DNA of 64,000 nt from an uncultured Acetatifactor sp. (GCA_934436435.1 CAKSAN010000015.1:12926-76925); one strand, 5' to 3'; counted from the stretch's first letter, positions 24,815-34,109 are shown. Numbers and translations: made by a program. Notes: a model not told the origin generated them from the letters alone.

Positions 24815-25636
24815 ATGGAAAGGAATGTATTACTGAAGCAGGAGGAAATTAAGAAAGAACTAATAGAGATGCTAAGATGGCTACATCTTTTTTTGATGAA
24901 AAATCATATACCGTATTCGTTGGTTGGAGGTACATTGATAGGTTCAATCAGACATCAAGGGTTTATTCCTTGGGATGATGATATAGATATTGCAGTAACG
25001 CGTGAATTTTATAAAAAATTAAATTCAATGGCAAATGTAATTGAGAAAACAAGCGGTGGTAAGTATAGGATCGTATCATGTGAAAATAGAACATCAGAGT
25101 TCCCTTTTATCAAATTAATTAACACGCATATTTCAGTTAATCAGGTAAATATAAAATCAAAATCAGCAAGTTATCTTTGGATAGATATTTTTCCATTTGA
25201 TATGGTTTACGATGATATAAATAAAAGAAGGAGAATGTATCGACACGTGCATATATTCCGTTTGCTACTTGAGAGTTCCTTGATGGATATGAAAAATATT
25301 ACACATATATCATTGTCTACATTGATAAAAGGGATATTGCATCCGTTTACAAAACTGTATGGGGCAAATAGAATTGCTGATAAAATTTCCAAACTATCTC
25401 AAGCATGTAAAATATCTGAAAAAAAGCTAATAGGAGGTATAGTTTGGGGATATGGCGATAAAGAGACTATTTTACTGCGAGATTTTATGGACACTATTTA
25501 TGTAAAATTTGAAGGCATAGATGTTACTGTTATGAGTTGTTGGAAGGAATATTTGTCTAATGTATATGGAGATTATATGAATTTGCCACCAGTGGAAAAA
25601 CGGGTAGCACATAATATTGAAGCATGGTATTTATAA
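24815..25636 (+). CDS. LicD-family phosphotransferase
   Basis: The 273-residue protein has the LicD core LVGGTLIGSIRHQGFIPWDD, then DIDIAVTREFY, with the nucleotidyltransferase-like acidic residues. LicD proteins transfer phosphorylcholine, or other alditol/ligand phosphates from CDP-linked donors, onto glycans. The next two genes encode a CTP-dependent cytidylyltransferase and an SDR enzyme, a combination that fits synthesis of a CDP-linked donor used here. A 120-base AT-rich gap precedes it; AAAGGAAGGG lies upstream of the ATG, a little far. Confidence 0.88.
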   Translation: MERNVLLKQEEIKKELIEMLRWLHLFLMKNHIPYSLVGGTLIGSIRHQGFIPWDDDIDIAVTREFYKKLNSMANVIEKTSGGKYRIVSCENRTSEFPFIKLINTHISVNQVNIKSKSASYLWIDIFPFDMVYDDINKRRRMYRHVHIFRLLLESSLMDMKNITHISLSTLIKGILHPFTKLYGANRIADKISKLSQACKISEKKLIGGIVWGYGDKETILLRDFMDTIYVKFEGIDVTVMSCWKEYLSNVYGDYMNLPPVEKRVAHNIEAWYL

Positions 25637-25691
25637 GCGTTTTATAAAGAAAAATACAAATGTATTTGATTAGTAAAAGGAGCACTTATTT

Positions 25692-26408
25692 ATGAAAAAT
25701 ATTGCTTTAATAATTGCAGGAGGTATAGGTTCACGTATGGGGCAGGACATACCAAAGCAATTTATCAATGTTCATGATAAGCCAGTAATAATTTATACAT
25801 TAGAAGCATTTCAAAGACATCCTCAGATTGATATGATTGAAGTGGTATGCCTAGACGGGTGGCATGATGTTCTAAGAGCGTATGCGAAACAATTTGGCAT
25901 TTCAAAATTGGAAAATATAGTCCAGGGAGGTAAGAACGGTCAGGATTCTATTAGAAATGGACTGTATGACATTGCGAACAAATATAAAAGTGATGATGAT
26001 GTGGTTTTGATCCATGATGCAATTCGTCCAATGGTGAGTGCAGATATCATTACAGATAATATTAGAGTATGTAGACAATATGGCAATGCAATAACGGTCG
26101 TACCGTGTACAGCCGCAATGCTTAAAACATATGATACACTTTCTACAGTGGAACAGGTTCCGCGTGATAATCTGAAAATTACGCAAACACCACAGGCATT
26201 TTTTTTAAAAGATATTATAGAGGCACATAGAGAAGCGCTAAATAAGGGGATCACAAATTCGGTCGCGTCGTGTACAATGTATATTGAACTGGGACGTAAA
26301 CTTTATATGTCTCAGGGATCTGAAAAAAATTTAAAACTTACAACATCTGAAGATATCGAGATTTTTAAAGCTTTGTTAATGGCTAAAAAGGATGAGTGGA
26401 TGCATTAA
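25692..26408 (+). CDS. IspD/TarI-like cytidylyltransferase
   Basis: A 238-residue GT-A-fold nucleotidyltransferase: IALIIAGGIGSRMGQDIPKQ at the N-terminus, VLIHDAIRPMVS in the middle and TQTPQAFFLKDII towards the end, the IspD/TarI family motifs. TarI enzymes make CDP-ribitol and relatives make CDP-arabinitol; IspD makes CDP-methylerythritol. The location between LicD and an SDR gene favours an alditol-phosphate donor for surface polymer decoration over isoprenoid synthesis. AAAGGAGC precedes the ATG. Confidence 0.87.
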   Translation: MKNIALIIAGGIGSRMGQDIPKQFINVHDKPVIIYTLEAFQRHPQIDMIEVVCLDGWHDVLRAYAKQFGISKLENIVQGGKNGQDSIRNGLYDIANKYKSDDDVVLIHDAIRPMVSADIITDNIRVCRQYGNAITVVPCTAAMLKTYDTLSTVEQVPRDNLKITQTPQAFFLKDIIEAHREALNKGITNSVASCTMYIELGRKLYMSQGSEKNLKLTTSEDIEIFKALLMAKKDEWMH

Positions 26409-27418
26409 TGTATGAAGAGAGTGTAAGAGAAATTGCAAAAGCAATAGAGATTAAAAATGTTTCAATTCTGGTGACAGGTGCTACTGGATTAATTGGCTCG
26501 TGCATAATAGATGCCTTGACTGTAGCAAATAGTGAATATGACGCGGGAATACGAATATATGCTCTTGGCAGAAGCAAAGAAACAATTGAAAAACGGTTTG
26601 CCACGGGGGTTATACCGGTAATTCAGGATATCATGAAACCGCTAAATGATGAGAATGAGTACGATTATATTATTCATGGAGCAAGTAACGCTGATCCTAA
26701 ATCATACGCGAAACAACCAGTTGAAACAATACTGACCAACGTTATAGGGAACAAAAATGTTTTGGAATACTGTGCAAGGCATTTGAAGACAAAGATGATT
26801 ATGACCTCGACATTTGAAGTGTATGGAGAATTAAAGGGTCAGGATGTTTATTCAGAAAATATGAGCGGGATAATAGATCAGACAATACTTAGAAATGGTT
26901 ATCCGGAAAGTAAAAGGTGCTCTGAATTTTTAGTGAGAAGTTATATTGAGGAATATGGTGTAAAGGCAATTATTGTGAGACTTCCCAGTGTATATGGACC
27001 AACTATGCAAAAGACAGATAGTAAAGCACATGCTCAATTTATAAAAAATGCTTTAAAGGGAGAGAATATAATACTAAAAAGTAACGGAGAGCAAAGACGG
27101 ACATATTGCTATGTTGTTGATGTTGTAAGTGCAATATTTAAGATTCTGGCGACAGGAAAAATAGGGGAAATATACAATGTGTCAAATGAAAAAGCAGTAG
27201 CATCCATTGCCGAAGTGGCAAAAACCTGTGCGGAGATAGCAGGAACGAAGATAGTTTCAGCCATACCAGATGAGATAGAAAAAAAAGGATTTTCTCATTC
27301 GCAAAATTGTATATTGGATAACAGAAAATTGAAGGCGCTAGGCTGGAAGGCAAAATTTTCTCTAAGAGATGGACTTTTGGAAACCTTGGAATACTTGAAA
27401 ACTAAAGAAAATCGATGA
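26408..27418 (+). CDS. NAD(P)-dependent epimerase/dehydratase (extended SDR)
   Basis: The protein of about 336 residues has the Rossmann motif ILVTGATGLIGS near its N-terminus and the catalytic YPESK in NGYPESKRCSEF; the RRTYCYVVDVVSAI segment is typical of extended SDR sugar-nucleotide enzymes. It starts in the stop codon of the cytidylyltransferase (TAATG); an in-frame ATG 12 bases earlier is also possible. It may act on a nucleotide-sugar or reduce a sugar phosphate for CDP-alditol synthesis; the sequence does not decide. Last gene of the AT-rich cassette. Confidence 0.85.
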   Translation: MYEESVREIAKAIEIKNVSILVTGATGLIGSCIIDALTVANSEYDAGIRIYALGRSKETIEKRFATGVIPVIQDIMKPLNDENEYDYIIHGASNADPKSYAKQPVETILTNVIGNKNVLEYCARHLKTKMIMTSTFEVYGELKGQDVYSENMSGIIDQTILRNGYPESKRCSEFLVRSYIEEYGVKAIIVRLPSVYGPTMQKTDSKAHAQFIKNALKGENIILKSNGEQRRTYCYVVDVVSAIFKILATGKIGEIYNVSNEKAVASIAEVAKTCAEIAGTKIVSAIPDEIEKKGFSHSQNCILDNRKLKALGWKAKFSLRDGLLETLEYLKTKENR

Positions 27419-27685
27419 ACTAAAAATAAATAAATTTGTATTGCAAAGATTTTGCTATTTTGCCACATTGACAACTCCATACCTGTCTGCTATTCTCTAC
27501 TCATAAGCAGATTTTCTATTTCGAATTTCTATGTCAGCGCAAGCTGATGTCTATGGCTTCAAAGGAATCCCTGCTTAATTACCCAATGATAACAATAGAG
27601 CAGGAGAAGACATAGGATGGATCGGAATTCGATTCTGCAATAGCATCGTTATATTCTCCTGTGGTAAGTGCAAAGGAGAATGTGA
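27419..27685. other. Intergenic junction between the capsule cassette and the Rpn gene
   Basis: The stretch is AT-rich at first and then returns to the base composition of the flanks. It contains a possible weak terminator (CTGCT...AGCAG then ATTTTCTATTT, about 27487-27518) and a long stem, CAGGAGAA with TTCTCCTG (about 27601-27663), before the next gene. No gene or known RNA is recognised. Confidence 0.4.
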
Positions 27686-28483
27686 ATGGCAAAACGGTAT
27701 GAGGAACTGACGATTGCAGATGATTTTATGTTTGGCAAGGCGATGGGCGATAAGGTGCTCTGCCATGATGTGTTGGAGCGTCTGTTGGAAGAACAGGTAG
27801 GAGAGTTGGAAGATGTCCAGCCACAGCGGGAGTTTCGGTATACTTCGGATGGCAAACCGGTCCGGCTGGATATGTATACGAGGGATCGAAAGCGTATCTA
27901 TGACGCGGAGATGCAGAACCTGAATCACCAGTCGGTGGAGAAGCTGGAACTGCCGAAGAGAAGCAGATTCTACCAGTCCACGATGGATACAGACCATTTG
28001 AGTAAGGGAAAATCCTATCGGGAATTGCCGGAGGGAAAGGTTTTGTTTCTTTGCACCTTTGATCCGTTTGGACTGGGTTATGCAAAGTATTCTTTTGAGA
28101 ATCTTTGTAAGGAAGACCGAGAATTGTGCCTGAAGGACGGAACAGAGAAGATATTTTATAACTGTGCCAGCGATCCGGAGAAGGTACCGGAGAACCTGCG
28201 AGAACTGTATGGGTATATCAGGACCGGTAAGGTCGGAGGGGATCTAACCCGGCGGATGGATGAAGCGGTGCGCAGGGCCAGAGAGAACGAAGAATGGAGG
28301 TCTGAGTACATGAAAGAGTTGTTGCATGATGATGACGTCAGAGAAGAGGGAAGAGCAGAGGAAAGAAATCTTCTGCTGACATTGATTTCAAAGATGAGCA
28401 TTGGAGGAGATGGGGATAAGGCAGCACAGTTGGGAAATCCTCAAGTATTGAGAGCAATGCAGAAGAAGTATGGTATAGAGTAG
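27686..28483 (+). CDS. Rpn family recombination-promoting nuclease / PD-(D/E)XK transposase-like protein
   Basis: The 265-residue protein starts with LTIADDFMFGKAM, the hallmark of the Rpn/PDDEXK_2 family, and carries the nuclease motif RLDMYT...IYDAEMQ (D...ExQ, about residues 57-77). The C-terminal part is charged and helical. The family is related to transposases and promotes RecA-independent recombination in Escherichia coli. It occurs in many copies in Clostridia genomes. A decayed duplicate of its 3' end follows. AAAGGAGA lies before the ATG. Confidence 0.88.
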   Translation: MAKRYEELTIADDFMFGKAMGDKVLCHDVLERLLEEQVGELEDVQPQREFRYTSDGKPVRLDMYTRDRKRIYDAEMQNLNHQSVEKLELPKRSRFYQSTMDTDHLSKGKSYRELPEGKVLFLCTFDPFGLGYAKYSFENLCKEDRELCLKDGTEKIFYNCASDPEKVPENLRELYGYIRTGKVGGDLTRRMDEAVRRARENEEWRSEYMKELLHDDDVREEGRAEERNLLLTLISKMSIGGDGDKAAQLGNPQVLRAMQKKYGIE

Positions 28484-28510
28484 GTAACGAAGGGGATTCT
28501 TCGGAGTCCT

Positions 28511-28704
28511 CTTTTATAATTGTGCCAGAGTTTTGGAAAATTATATCAGGATCAGTAAGGTCGGAGGAGATCTGACCCGGCGAATGGATGAGGCGGTGCG
28601 CAGGGCCCGGGAGAATGAGGAATGGAGGAGATGCGGATAAGGCGGCACAGTTGGGGAATCCCAAGATATTGGATGAGATGAAGAAAAAATACTGTATACA
28701 ATAA
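28511..28704 (+). pseudogene. Decayed partial copy of the Rpn gene 3' end
   Basis: The DNA repeats the end of the preceding gene: TTTATAATTGTGCCAG matches 28152 onward, then KVGGDLTRRMDEAVRRAREN and EEWR are encoded again, and after a deletion and frame change DADKAAQLGNPK...MKKKY completes the copy up to TAA 28702-28704. About 55 residues present in the intact gene are missing in the middle. No start codon or ribosome binding site remains. Confidence 0.85.
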
Positions 28705-28772
28705 CAAATCAACCTGCGGATGAATATTGAGAAAAGAGATTCCTTTGTACTGTTGAAGAGAGAAGCGGTAAG

Positions 28773-28814
28773 TGTTACAATTTACACAGAAGTACATATT
28801 GTAACATTTTTTTA
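28773..28814 (+). terminator. Hairpin with T tract, probable terminator
   Basis: TGTTACAAT (28773-28781) pairs with ATTGTAACA (28798-28806), followed by seven T residues. It lies between the Rpn remnant and the chemotaxis gene; an operator role is also conceivable. Confidence 0.5.
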
Positions 28815-28839
28815 GATACGGTGAAAGGGGAGGTTCGGT

Positions 28840-30549
28840 ATGGCAGTGCAAAAGCAACAGGGTATCAAAAAACGGTTAACGAAAGGATTTGTAAAAGTTG
28901 CGGTAATCGGGGCAGTAGCGGCAATCATTGGAATCGCAGCACTTTTGCTTGCAGCGGCGCAGTACGAGAAAGCACTGAACAGATATGGTTTTACGCAGGG
29001 TGACATCGGCAGAGCAGCGACGGCTTTTGCGGAAAGCAGGAGTGCGTTGCGGGCGGTAGTTGGTTATGATGACGAAGCGGTGATAGAAAAGCAAGTTGCA
29101 CTGCACGATGAGAAGAAGTCAGCTTTTGAGACGTATATGGAAGACCTTGACCGAAGCATCAAGTTCGCGGAAGCCCGGGAAGCTTATAATCGGGTGACTC
29201 AGGATTTAGATGGTTATTGGGAACTGGATGCACGGGTTTTAGAGTTGGCAACTTCGAATGATGAGGACGGCTACCTGCAGGCAGAACAACTGGATACGAC
29301 GGATTTGACAATGCAGTATGAACAGATTTATGCAGAGTTCGCGGATCTGATGAGTCTGTGCGTACAAAAGGGTGACCGTGCGGAAGCGGATCTGCGGACA
29401 ATGGAGCTTGTTATGCTGTTGGTAATCCTGGCGATTATCATAATTTCTTTCTGGAGTTCAGTGATTTTAGGCCGGACAATGGCAAAAGATATTGAAAAGC
29501 CAATGGTAGCTCTGGCAGCCCGCCTACAGACGTTTTCACAGGGAGATCTGAACAGCGCGTTTCCCGAGTGCAGTACGGAGGATGAGATTTCCTATATGAT
29601 ACAGGTGGCGAAGGGAATGGCGGCAGACCTGAATCTGATCGTCACGGATGCCGGTGAACTTTTGGGGCAGATGGCAGAAGGGAATTATGCCATCGGTACC
29701 AAGATCGAAGATAAGTATGTAGGGCAGTTTGTGGCGTTGAAGGATGCCATGCGTAAAATGAATCGTCAGATGAACAGTACATTGGAGCAGGTGGAAGAAG
29801 CTTCCAAACAGGTATCTGCCGGGGCTGAAAATCTGGCGGAGTCAGCACAGTCGCTGGCAGAAGGAGCGACGGATCAGGCCGGCTCGGTGGAGGAATTGAC
29901 GGCAACCATTACAAACATTGCGGATGCTGTGAACCGTACTGCCAATGAATTGCAGCAAACCACACAGAAAGCGGAAAATTATGCGGAACAGGCCGATGCC
30001 GGACATGCACAGATGAAATCTCTGATGGAAGAGATGGAACGGATAAATGAGACATCCAAGAAGATTCAAAATATCATTGCGGATATTGAGGACATTGCCA
30101 GCCAGACCAACCTGTTATCCCTAAATGCTGCAATCGAGGCGGCCAGAGCGGGAGAAGCAGGAAGAGGTTTTGCGGTGGTGGCAGAACAGATCCGTAAGCT
30201 GGCGGAGCAAAGTGCGCAGTCTGCAGTGGACACCAGAAGCTTGATTGAGGGCTCCTTACAGGAAATTGAGAAAGGAAATCAGGCGGCGGAAGCAGCTGCG
30301 GAATCTCTGGAGCAGATCGTAACAGGAGTTAAGGAAATTGCATCGGATGCAAAGCGCCTTAGCGAAGAATCTACGGCTCAGGCACAGGCAATGGAACAGG
30401 CAGAGGTAGGAGTAAACCAGATTTCCGAAGTAGTACAATCCAATTCTGCTTCTGCGGAAGAATCTTCGGCAACCAGTGAAGAGTTGTCGGCACAGGCATA
30501 TTCCCTGAATGAGTTGGTAGGGAAATTTACATTGCGCAGAGATAAGTGA
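28840..30549 (+). CDS. Methyl-accepting chemotaxis protein
   Basis: A 569-residue transmembrane receptor. Membrane helices lie near residues 17-41 and 188-211 and enclose a helical sensor domain of about 145 residues; a HAMP domain follows (about 212-265), then the cytoplasmic coiled coil. The conserved hairpin tip [20 protein letters not shown], then [20 protein letters not shown], is at about 415-455 and binds CheA/CheW. No pentapeptide CheR tether is present. AGGGGAGG precedes the ATG. The ligand is unknown; a four-helix-bundle type sensor seems likely from the heptad-rich pattern. Confidence 0.93.
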   Translation: MAVQKQQGIKKRLTKGFVKVAVIGAVAAIIGIAALLLAAAQYEKALNRYGFTQGDIGRAATAFAESRSALRAVVGYDDEAVIEKQVALHDEKKSAFETYMEDLDRSIKFAEAREAYNRVTQDLDGYWELDARVLELATSNDEDGYLQAEQLDTTDLTMQYEQIYAEFADLMSLCVQKGDRAEADLRTMELVMLLVILAIIIISFWSSVILGRTMAKDIEKPMVALAARLQTFSQGDLNSAFPECSTEDEISYMIQVAKGMAADLNLIVTDAGELLGQMAEGNYAIGTKIEDKYVGQFVALKDAMRKMNRQMNSTLEQVEEASKQVSAGAENLAESAQSLAEGATDQAGSVEELTATITNIADAVNRTANELQQTTQKAENYAEQADAGHAQMKSLMEEMERINETSKKIQNIIADIEDIASQTNLLSLNAAIEAARAGEAGRGFAVVAEQIRKLAEQSAQSAVDTRSLIEGSLQEIEKGNQAAEAAAESLEQIVTGVKEIASDAKRLSEESTAQAQAMEQAEVGVNQISEVVQSNSASAEESSATSEELSAQAYSLNELVGKFTLRRDK

Positions 30550-30570
30550 TTTTACTGAAAAAGTTGTTTG

Positions 30571-30625
30571 AAAATACCGATTTTTCGTATGCTTGGAATG
30601 AAAGCGTCGGGAAATCGGTATTTTT
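30571..30625 (+). terminator. Terminator of the chemotaxis receptor gene
   Basis: AAAATACCGATTT (30571-30583) pairs with AAATCGGTATTTT (30612-30624) around a 28-base loop and ends in a T run. Confidence 0.75.
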
Positions 30626-30710
30626 GTGTAGAAAACTTTCAATATAGCTGAAACATTCGTTTTCACATTATCTATTAGAATTGTAGAGGTAGGAAACAGG
30701 AGATGTGAGA

Positions 30711-30941
30711 ATGAGTCAGAAACATTCGGAAGAATATAAGATCATAGGACAGGCAATTAAGAAATATCGGAAGCAGAGAGGACTTACACAGGAACAACTG
30801 GCAGATAAGGTTAGCATTAGTATCAGCTATCTGACCAAGATAGAGGCGCCGAATTGTGATCAGCCTTTTTCTTTGGAAGTGATATTTGATATCGCGGAAG
30901 TATTGGAAATACCGGCATATATATTATTGGAAGATATCTGA
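30711..30941 (+). CDS. Small XRE-family DNA-binding protein
   Basis: The 76-residue protein consists of one Cro/CI-type helix-turn-helix domain (AIKKYRKQRGLTQEQLADKV, then SISISYLTKIEA, about residues 13-44) and a short tail. AGGAGATG precedes ATG 30711; the GTG two codons earlier is less likely. It stands alone between the chemotaxis gene and tRNA-Thr, so the target cannot be inferred. Confidence 0.85.
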   Translation: MSQKHSEEYKIIGQAIKKYRKQRGLTQEQLADKVSISISYLTKIEAPNCDQPFSLEVIFDIAEVLEIPAYILLEDI

Positions 30942-31016
30942 TCTTGCAGGAGTCATGTATTCCGGATGAAAAAAGAATGTCTACAACAGTCTACAGCGTT
31001 TGTGGCAAATAAAAAA

Positions 31017-31046
31017 GCGGAAACACTGTAAAATCAATGTTTCCGC
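31017..31046 (-). terminator. Terminator of the tRNA-Thr gene
   Basis: On the minus strand GCGGAAACA pairs with TGTTTCCGC around a 12-base loop, followed by TTTTTTATTT. It lies 13 bases past the end of the tRNA. Confidence 0.85.
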
Positions 31047-31058
31047 TTCTTTTATGAG

Positions 31059-31131
31059 AGCTGCTGACGGGAATCGGACCCGTGACCTCCGCACTACCAA
31101 TGCGACGCTCTACCGACTGAGCCACAGCAGC
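31059..31131 (-). tRNA. tRNA-Thr (anticodon GGT)
   Basis: The minus strand folds as a full cloverleaf: acceptor GCTGCTG/CAGCAGC, D arm GCTCAGTCGGTAGAGC, anticodon stem TCGCA/TGCGG with loop TTGGTAG (anticodon GGT, reading ACC and ACT), and T arm ACGGGTCCGATTCCCGT. The 3' CCA is not encoded; the discriminator base is T. Confidence 0.96.
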
Positions 31132-31164
31132 ATCACATGACCGCTAACGCAATCACTGTGATTC

Positions 31165-31193
31165 ATTCTAACAAAAGAGATATCATTTGTCAA
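31165..31193 (-). promoter_or_regulatory. Promoter of tRNA-Thr
   Basis: On the minus strand TTGACA (31193-31188) and TAGAAT (31170-31165) are separated by 17 bases, about 35 bases ahead of the mature tRNA. Confidence 0.8.
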
Positions 31194-31397
31194 CAATAAA
31201 AATACAAATTTTAACGACTTTTGTCGATGGGAATGGATTGACACAAAATCTACGAAAAGTAAAATATAAAGATATGAAAAACAAATTTTTTCCATATTGT
31301 AAAAACATCTATATTTAGTATAGGGATAAATGCTAAATTATAGAGTGAATATATTTTAGAAAGATAAAACCCCCATAAGGGGCGATGGTAAAAGCAC

Positions 31398-31955
31398 ATG
31401 CAGAAAGAAGAGACAACAGCAGACCATCAGGAATTTGATGAGATGTACCGGAACACGTATGCGGAGATCTATAAGTTTATCCGCTATAGAGTTACAGACA
31501 GAGAATTGGCAAAGGATGTACTGCAAGAGACATTTTATATCGCTTATAAGAAATGGGATACGGTCAGAGAACTTTCCAATCCTACAGGCTGGCTGATTAA
31601 TGTTGCGAAGAATAAAATACGTGAGCTCAACAAAACATTGAAAAAGCTGGAGTGTGAAGTCCCTCTGGAGGCGGATGAATACACCGTGAATGAGGAAGGC
31701 TTTAAAAAATCGGAACTGGATATTCTGTTGATGGGGAATCTGACGGACGAGGAGAAAACCAGATTTATCAGGTATTTTATTCGGGGCTGCACAATATCAG
31801 AGATGGCAAAATATGAAGACATTTCTGAAAATAATATGAGCGTCAGAATCAGCAGATTGAGAGATAAGATAGCCAGGAACATATCCGACGAAAATTTTTT
31901 CGACAAAAATCGTAAAGAATCTGTAAGAAATGACAAGAAAACGCCATGTACATAA
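31398..31955 (+). CDS. ECF-type RNA polymerase sigma factor
   Basis: A 185-residue sigma-70 family protein with region 2 (EIYKFIRYRVTDRELAKDVL, then QETFYIAYKKWD) and region 4 (GCTISEMAKYEDISENNMSV, then RISRLRDKIA). It would direct RNA polymerase to a small regulon. A gene for a membrane protein of the DUF4367 type follows 64 bases downstream, as in many Clostridia sigma/anti-sigma pairs. TTGACA near 31236, with TAAAAT 16 bases on, may be its promoter. The initiation region has only a weak ribosome binding site (AAGGGGCGATGG). Confidence 0.87.
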   Translation: MQKEETTADHQEFDEMYRNTYAEIYKFIRYRVTDRELAKDVLQETFYIAYKKWDTVRELSNPTGWLINVAKNKIRELNKTLKKLECEVPLEADEYTVNEEGFKKSELDILLMGNLTDEEKTRFIRYFIRGCTISEMAKYEDISENNMSVRISRLRDKIARNISDENFFDKNRKESVRNDKKTPCT

Positions 31956-32019
31956 CGAAGGACAGCAATGAAAATACGTCGGATAAGGATATGCAGAAGG
32001 GAAAGGAATTAAGATAGAA

Positions 32020-32973
32020 ATGAAGAAGCAGGATAATGAAGGTCTGATTCAGGAACTTACGAAGCGATTAGACTGGTACATGATGGAAGCATCGGATGAT
32101 GAATTTGATGCGGAACAGGTACAGGCATTGATGAAACTGCTGGATAGTCTGAAAGCAGAGAAAGATAAAACGGAAGAACTGCCGGTGGAAGAGGCAGTAA
32201 GTGATTTCTGGAAGTATTGTGGAGAGCGGGAAGAAGAGGAGAAATTGCTGCTCAGTGCGGAAGAGAGCCCGGAGAGTGACGGTACATATAACGGTGAGGA
32301 GAAAGAGGAGCAGAAGGAGAGTAAACTTCGGAGAGTATTCCGGTGTTTTCACAGACACAGACTGGTGGCAGTGGCAGCCGTGGTACTCGCTGTGATCATT
32401 TTGGGAGGTTCCTGGCAGGTAGTTGCAAATGCAGAGAAAAACGGTGGCTTCTTCTGGTGGATGGATAAGAGCGAGGAAGGAACAACAATGATAACGTCAC
32501 CGGAGGGAAGCGATGAGGAGTTTGCTAATGCTGCGGTAGATAGATATTATAATATAGATGAAGTGCCTGAAGAATATAAAATATATGTAGAAGAACCCTT
32601 GGAAATACAGGCAATATCAGATTACACATTTGATTATGCAAAAATTCATAAGGATAGAAAAAACCATACAGTAACTATTGTTATGACAAGTAATAGTGAT
32701 ATCATCAGATTTGAAGTCAGAATATATAAGCAGCAAATTTTAAGAGTTAGAGAAAAATATCCGGGATATGTTTTTGAAAGGGAGTTTGAGGACGGAGGAA
32801 TTACTTTTGATGTTTTTTCGAGGGAAGAACTGACAGGAAATAATACCTATCTAATGTATTTTTATTATGGCAAAGAAAAATATGTAGTTATGGGGGAAGG
32901 AGCAGAGAGTACATTACAAGACATTGTAACAGAATATAAGAATGTAGTTCTAAATTATTATGAAAATAATTGA
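32020..32973 (+). CDS. Membrane protein with DUF4367-like C-terminal domain, probable anti-sigma partner
   Basis: The 317-residue protein has an acidic cytoplasmic N-terminus (about 105 residues), one membrane segment (HRLVAVAAVVLAVIILGGSW, about 112-131) and an extracytoplasmic domain rich in beta strands (VDRYYNIDEVPEEYKIYVEE; NHTVTIVMTSNSD) resembling DUF4367 domains that accompany ECF sigma factors. It probably senses a surface signal and restrains the sigma factor encoded upstream. Both pieces are inference from layout. AAGGAATTAAG is a poor ribosome binding site before the ATG. Confidence 0.75.
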   Translation: MKKQDNEGLIQELTKRLDWYMMEASDDEFDAEQVQALMKLLDSLKAEKDKTEELPVEEAVSDFWKYCGEREEEEKLLLSAEESPESDGTYNGEEKEEQKESKLRRVFRCFHRHRLVAVAAVVLAVIILGGSWQVVANAEKNGGFFWWMDKSEEGTTMITSPEGSDEEFANAAVDRYYNIDEVPEEYKIYVEEPLEIQAISDYTFDYAKIHKDRKNHTVTIVMTSNSDIIRFEVRIYKQQILRVREKYPGYVFEREFEDGGITFDVFSREELTGNNTYLMYFYYGKEKYVVMGEGAESTLQDIVTEYKNVVLNYYENN

Positions 32974-32979
32974 CAGAGA

Positions 32980-33011
32980 GAAGTCCGGGAGAAAATCCCG
33001 GGCTTCTTTTT
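32980..33011 (+). terminator. Terminator of the sigma/anti-sigma operon
   Basis: GAAGTCCGGGA (32980-32990) pairs with TCCCGGGCTTC (32996-33006, one G.U-type mismatch) and is followed by TTTTT. Confidence 0.85.
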
Positions 33012-33260
33012 GCTTTCCACCCAACGTTTGTGGTTTTCATAGGGATTGGTTTTGCAGTAAAATCCCTTGAACTTTGGAAATAGTATGACCGGAATTTACT
33101 TTGGCAATTGAGGTCATTCAACTTTTTTTAGATAAATTAAAAAAGATTGTAAGAATTTGGAAATATCTGCCATGAAGTATATAGAGGGATATAAAAGAAG
33201 AATTAAAAATATTCCCCAAAGTGTAGCAAGATATTCTTATGATGGAAAGGAGCAGGTTAT

Positions 33261-33767
33261 TTGAAAAAGAAAGGAAAAAAATGGATTACTAAGGCAGTCG
33301 CAATGCTGATGACCATGGTTTTTGCCATGTCTATGCCCGGACCGAATGTCCATGCGGAAGAAACGGCAACGATTGAAACAACAAATGCGGATGTAACAGT
33401 AATTAAAGATGTTGCAGAACAAAATGCCTATGGAGTACAGCCGTTAACGACAATGTTTAATTGTGAAATCATATTGGCATTTACTGCAAATGGGCTGGAA
33501 ATGAATTTTACTACTTCGGCAGCAAAAGTTTCTTCTGTTATCGGAGTAAAGGATATTAAAGTCCAGCAGAAAGTGTGGTACGGTTGGAAGACCGTATTTA
33601 CTTCTGATGGAGCCGAAAACTATAATGAAGAGGTGTTTGGCGGGGATATTACATACCCCGATGCCGTCAATGGAAAAACCTATCGCGTCAAATGTGTACA
33701 TTACGCCAACTATGATGTCTACGAAGAAGTAGAAAACGACACAGGAGCTTTTAAGTTCATATACTGA
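33261..33767 (+). CDS. Secreted protein of unknown function (TTG start)
   Basis: The 168-residue product has a lysine-rich signal peptide (KKKGKKWITKAVAMLMTMVF, cleavage after VHA near residue 32) and a mature domain of about 130 residues with aromatic-rich beta-strand character (IKVQQKVWYGWKTVFTSDGA; TYRVKCVHYANYDVYEEVEN). I do not recognise a family. The only start with a good ribosome binding site is TTG 33261 (AGGAG 8 bases upstream). It might belong to the regulon of the sigma factor next door. Confidence 0.65.
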   Translation: MKKKGKKWITKAVAMLMTMVFAMSMPGPNVHAEETATIETTNADVTVIKDVAEQNAYGVQPLTTMFNCEIILAFTANGLEMNFTTSAAKVSSVIGVKDIKVQQKVWYGWKTVFTSDGAENYNEEVFGGDITYPDAVNGKTYRVKCVHYANYDVYEEVENDTGAFKFIY

Positions 33768-34109
33768 TGAAAGTAATACAAAGTAACATAATGTAACCAG
33801 AAGTATTGCTACACGAAAGAAAAACTAAATAAGATACGAATGATTCCACAGTCCACAAGGATCTGTGGGAATCCTCAAGAGGGTGGGGATACAAAATGTA
33901 TTCAAAGTATGCTTAAGACCTGCATAAGGGTAAAACGAGGCAAAAATAAAATATTATATACTGCGTTTGTCATAGTGGGTGGGACAAAAATCTTCACGTG
34001 AAAGTATAAAGGGGAAATCTTTCAGAAAAGATATAGCTGAACGCCTTACAGCTAACGGACATATATGTCAGGGTTGACAAACAGCAGGACCAGAAGGAGA
34101 GAACAAAAG
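33768..34109. other. 340-base intergenic region with hairpins, no gene recognised
   Basis: The stretch contains GATTCCACAG (from 33842) pairing with CTGTGGGAATC about 12 bases on, then CCTCAAGAGG, and a later TAGCTG...CAGCTA stem (about 34035-34055). It has no convincing reading frame. The hairpins could be the terminator of the secreted gene or part of an untranslated leader. No known riboswitch consensus was found. Confidence 0.35.

Noticed and set aside
33768..34109. Known riboswitch or 6S-like RNA
   Set aside because: The hairpins do not contain the conserved blocks of any class I could recall. It is left as an unassigned intergenic region.
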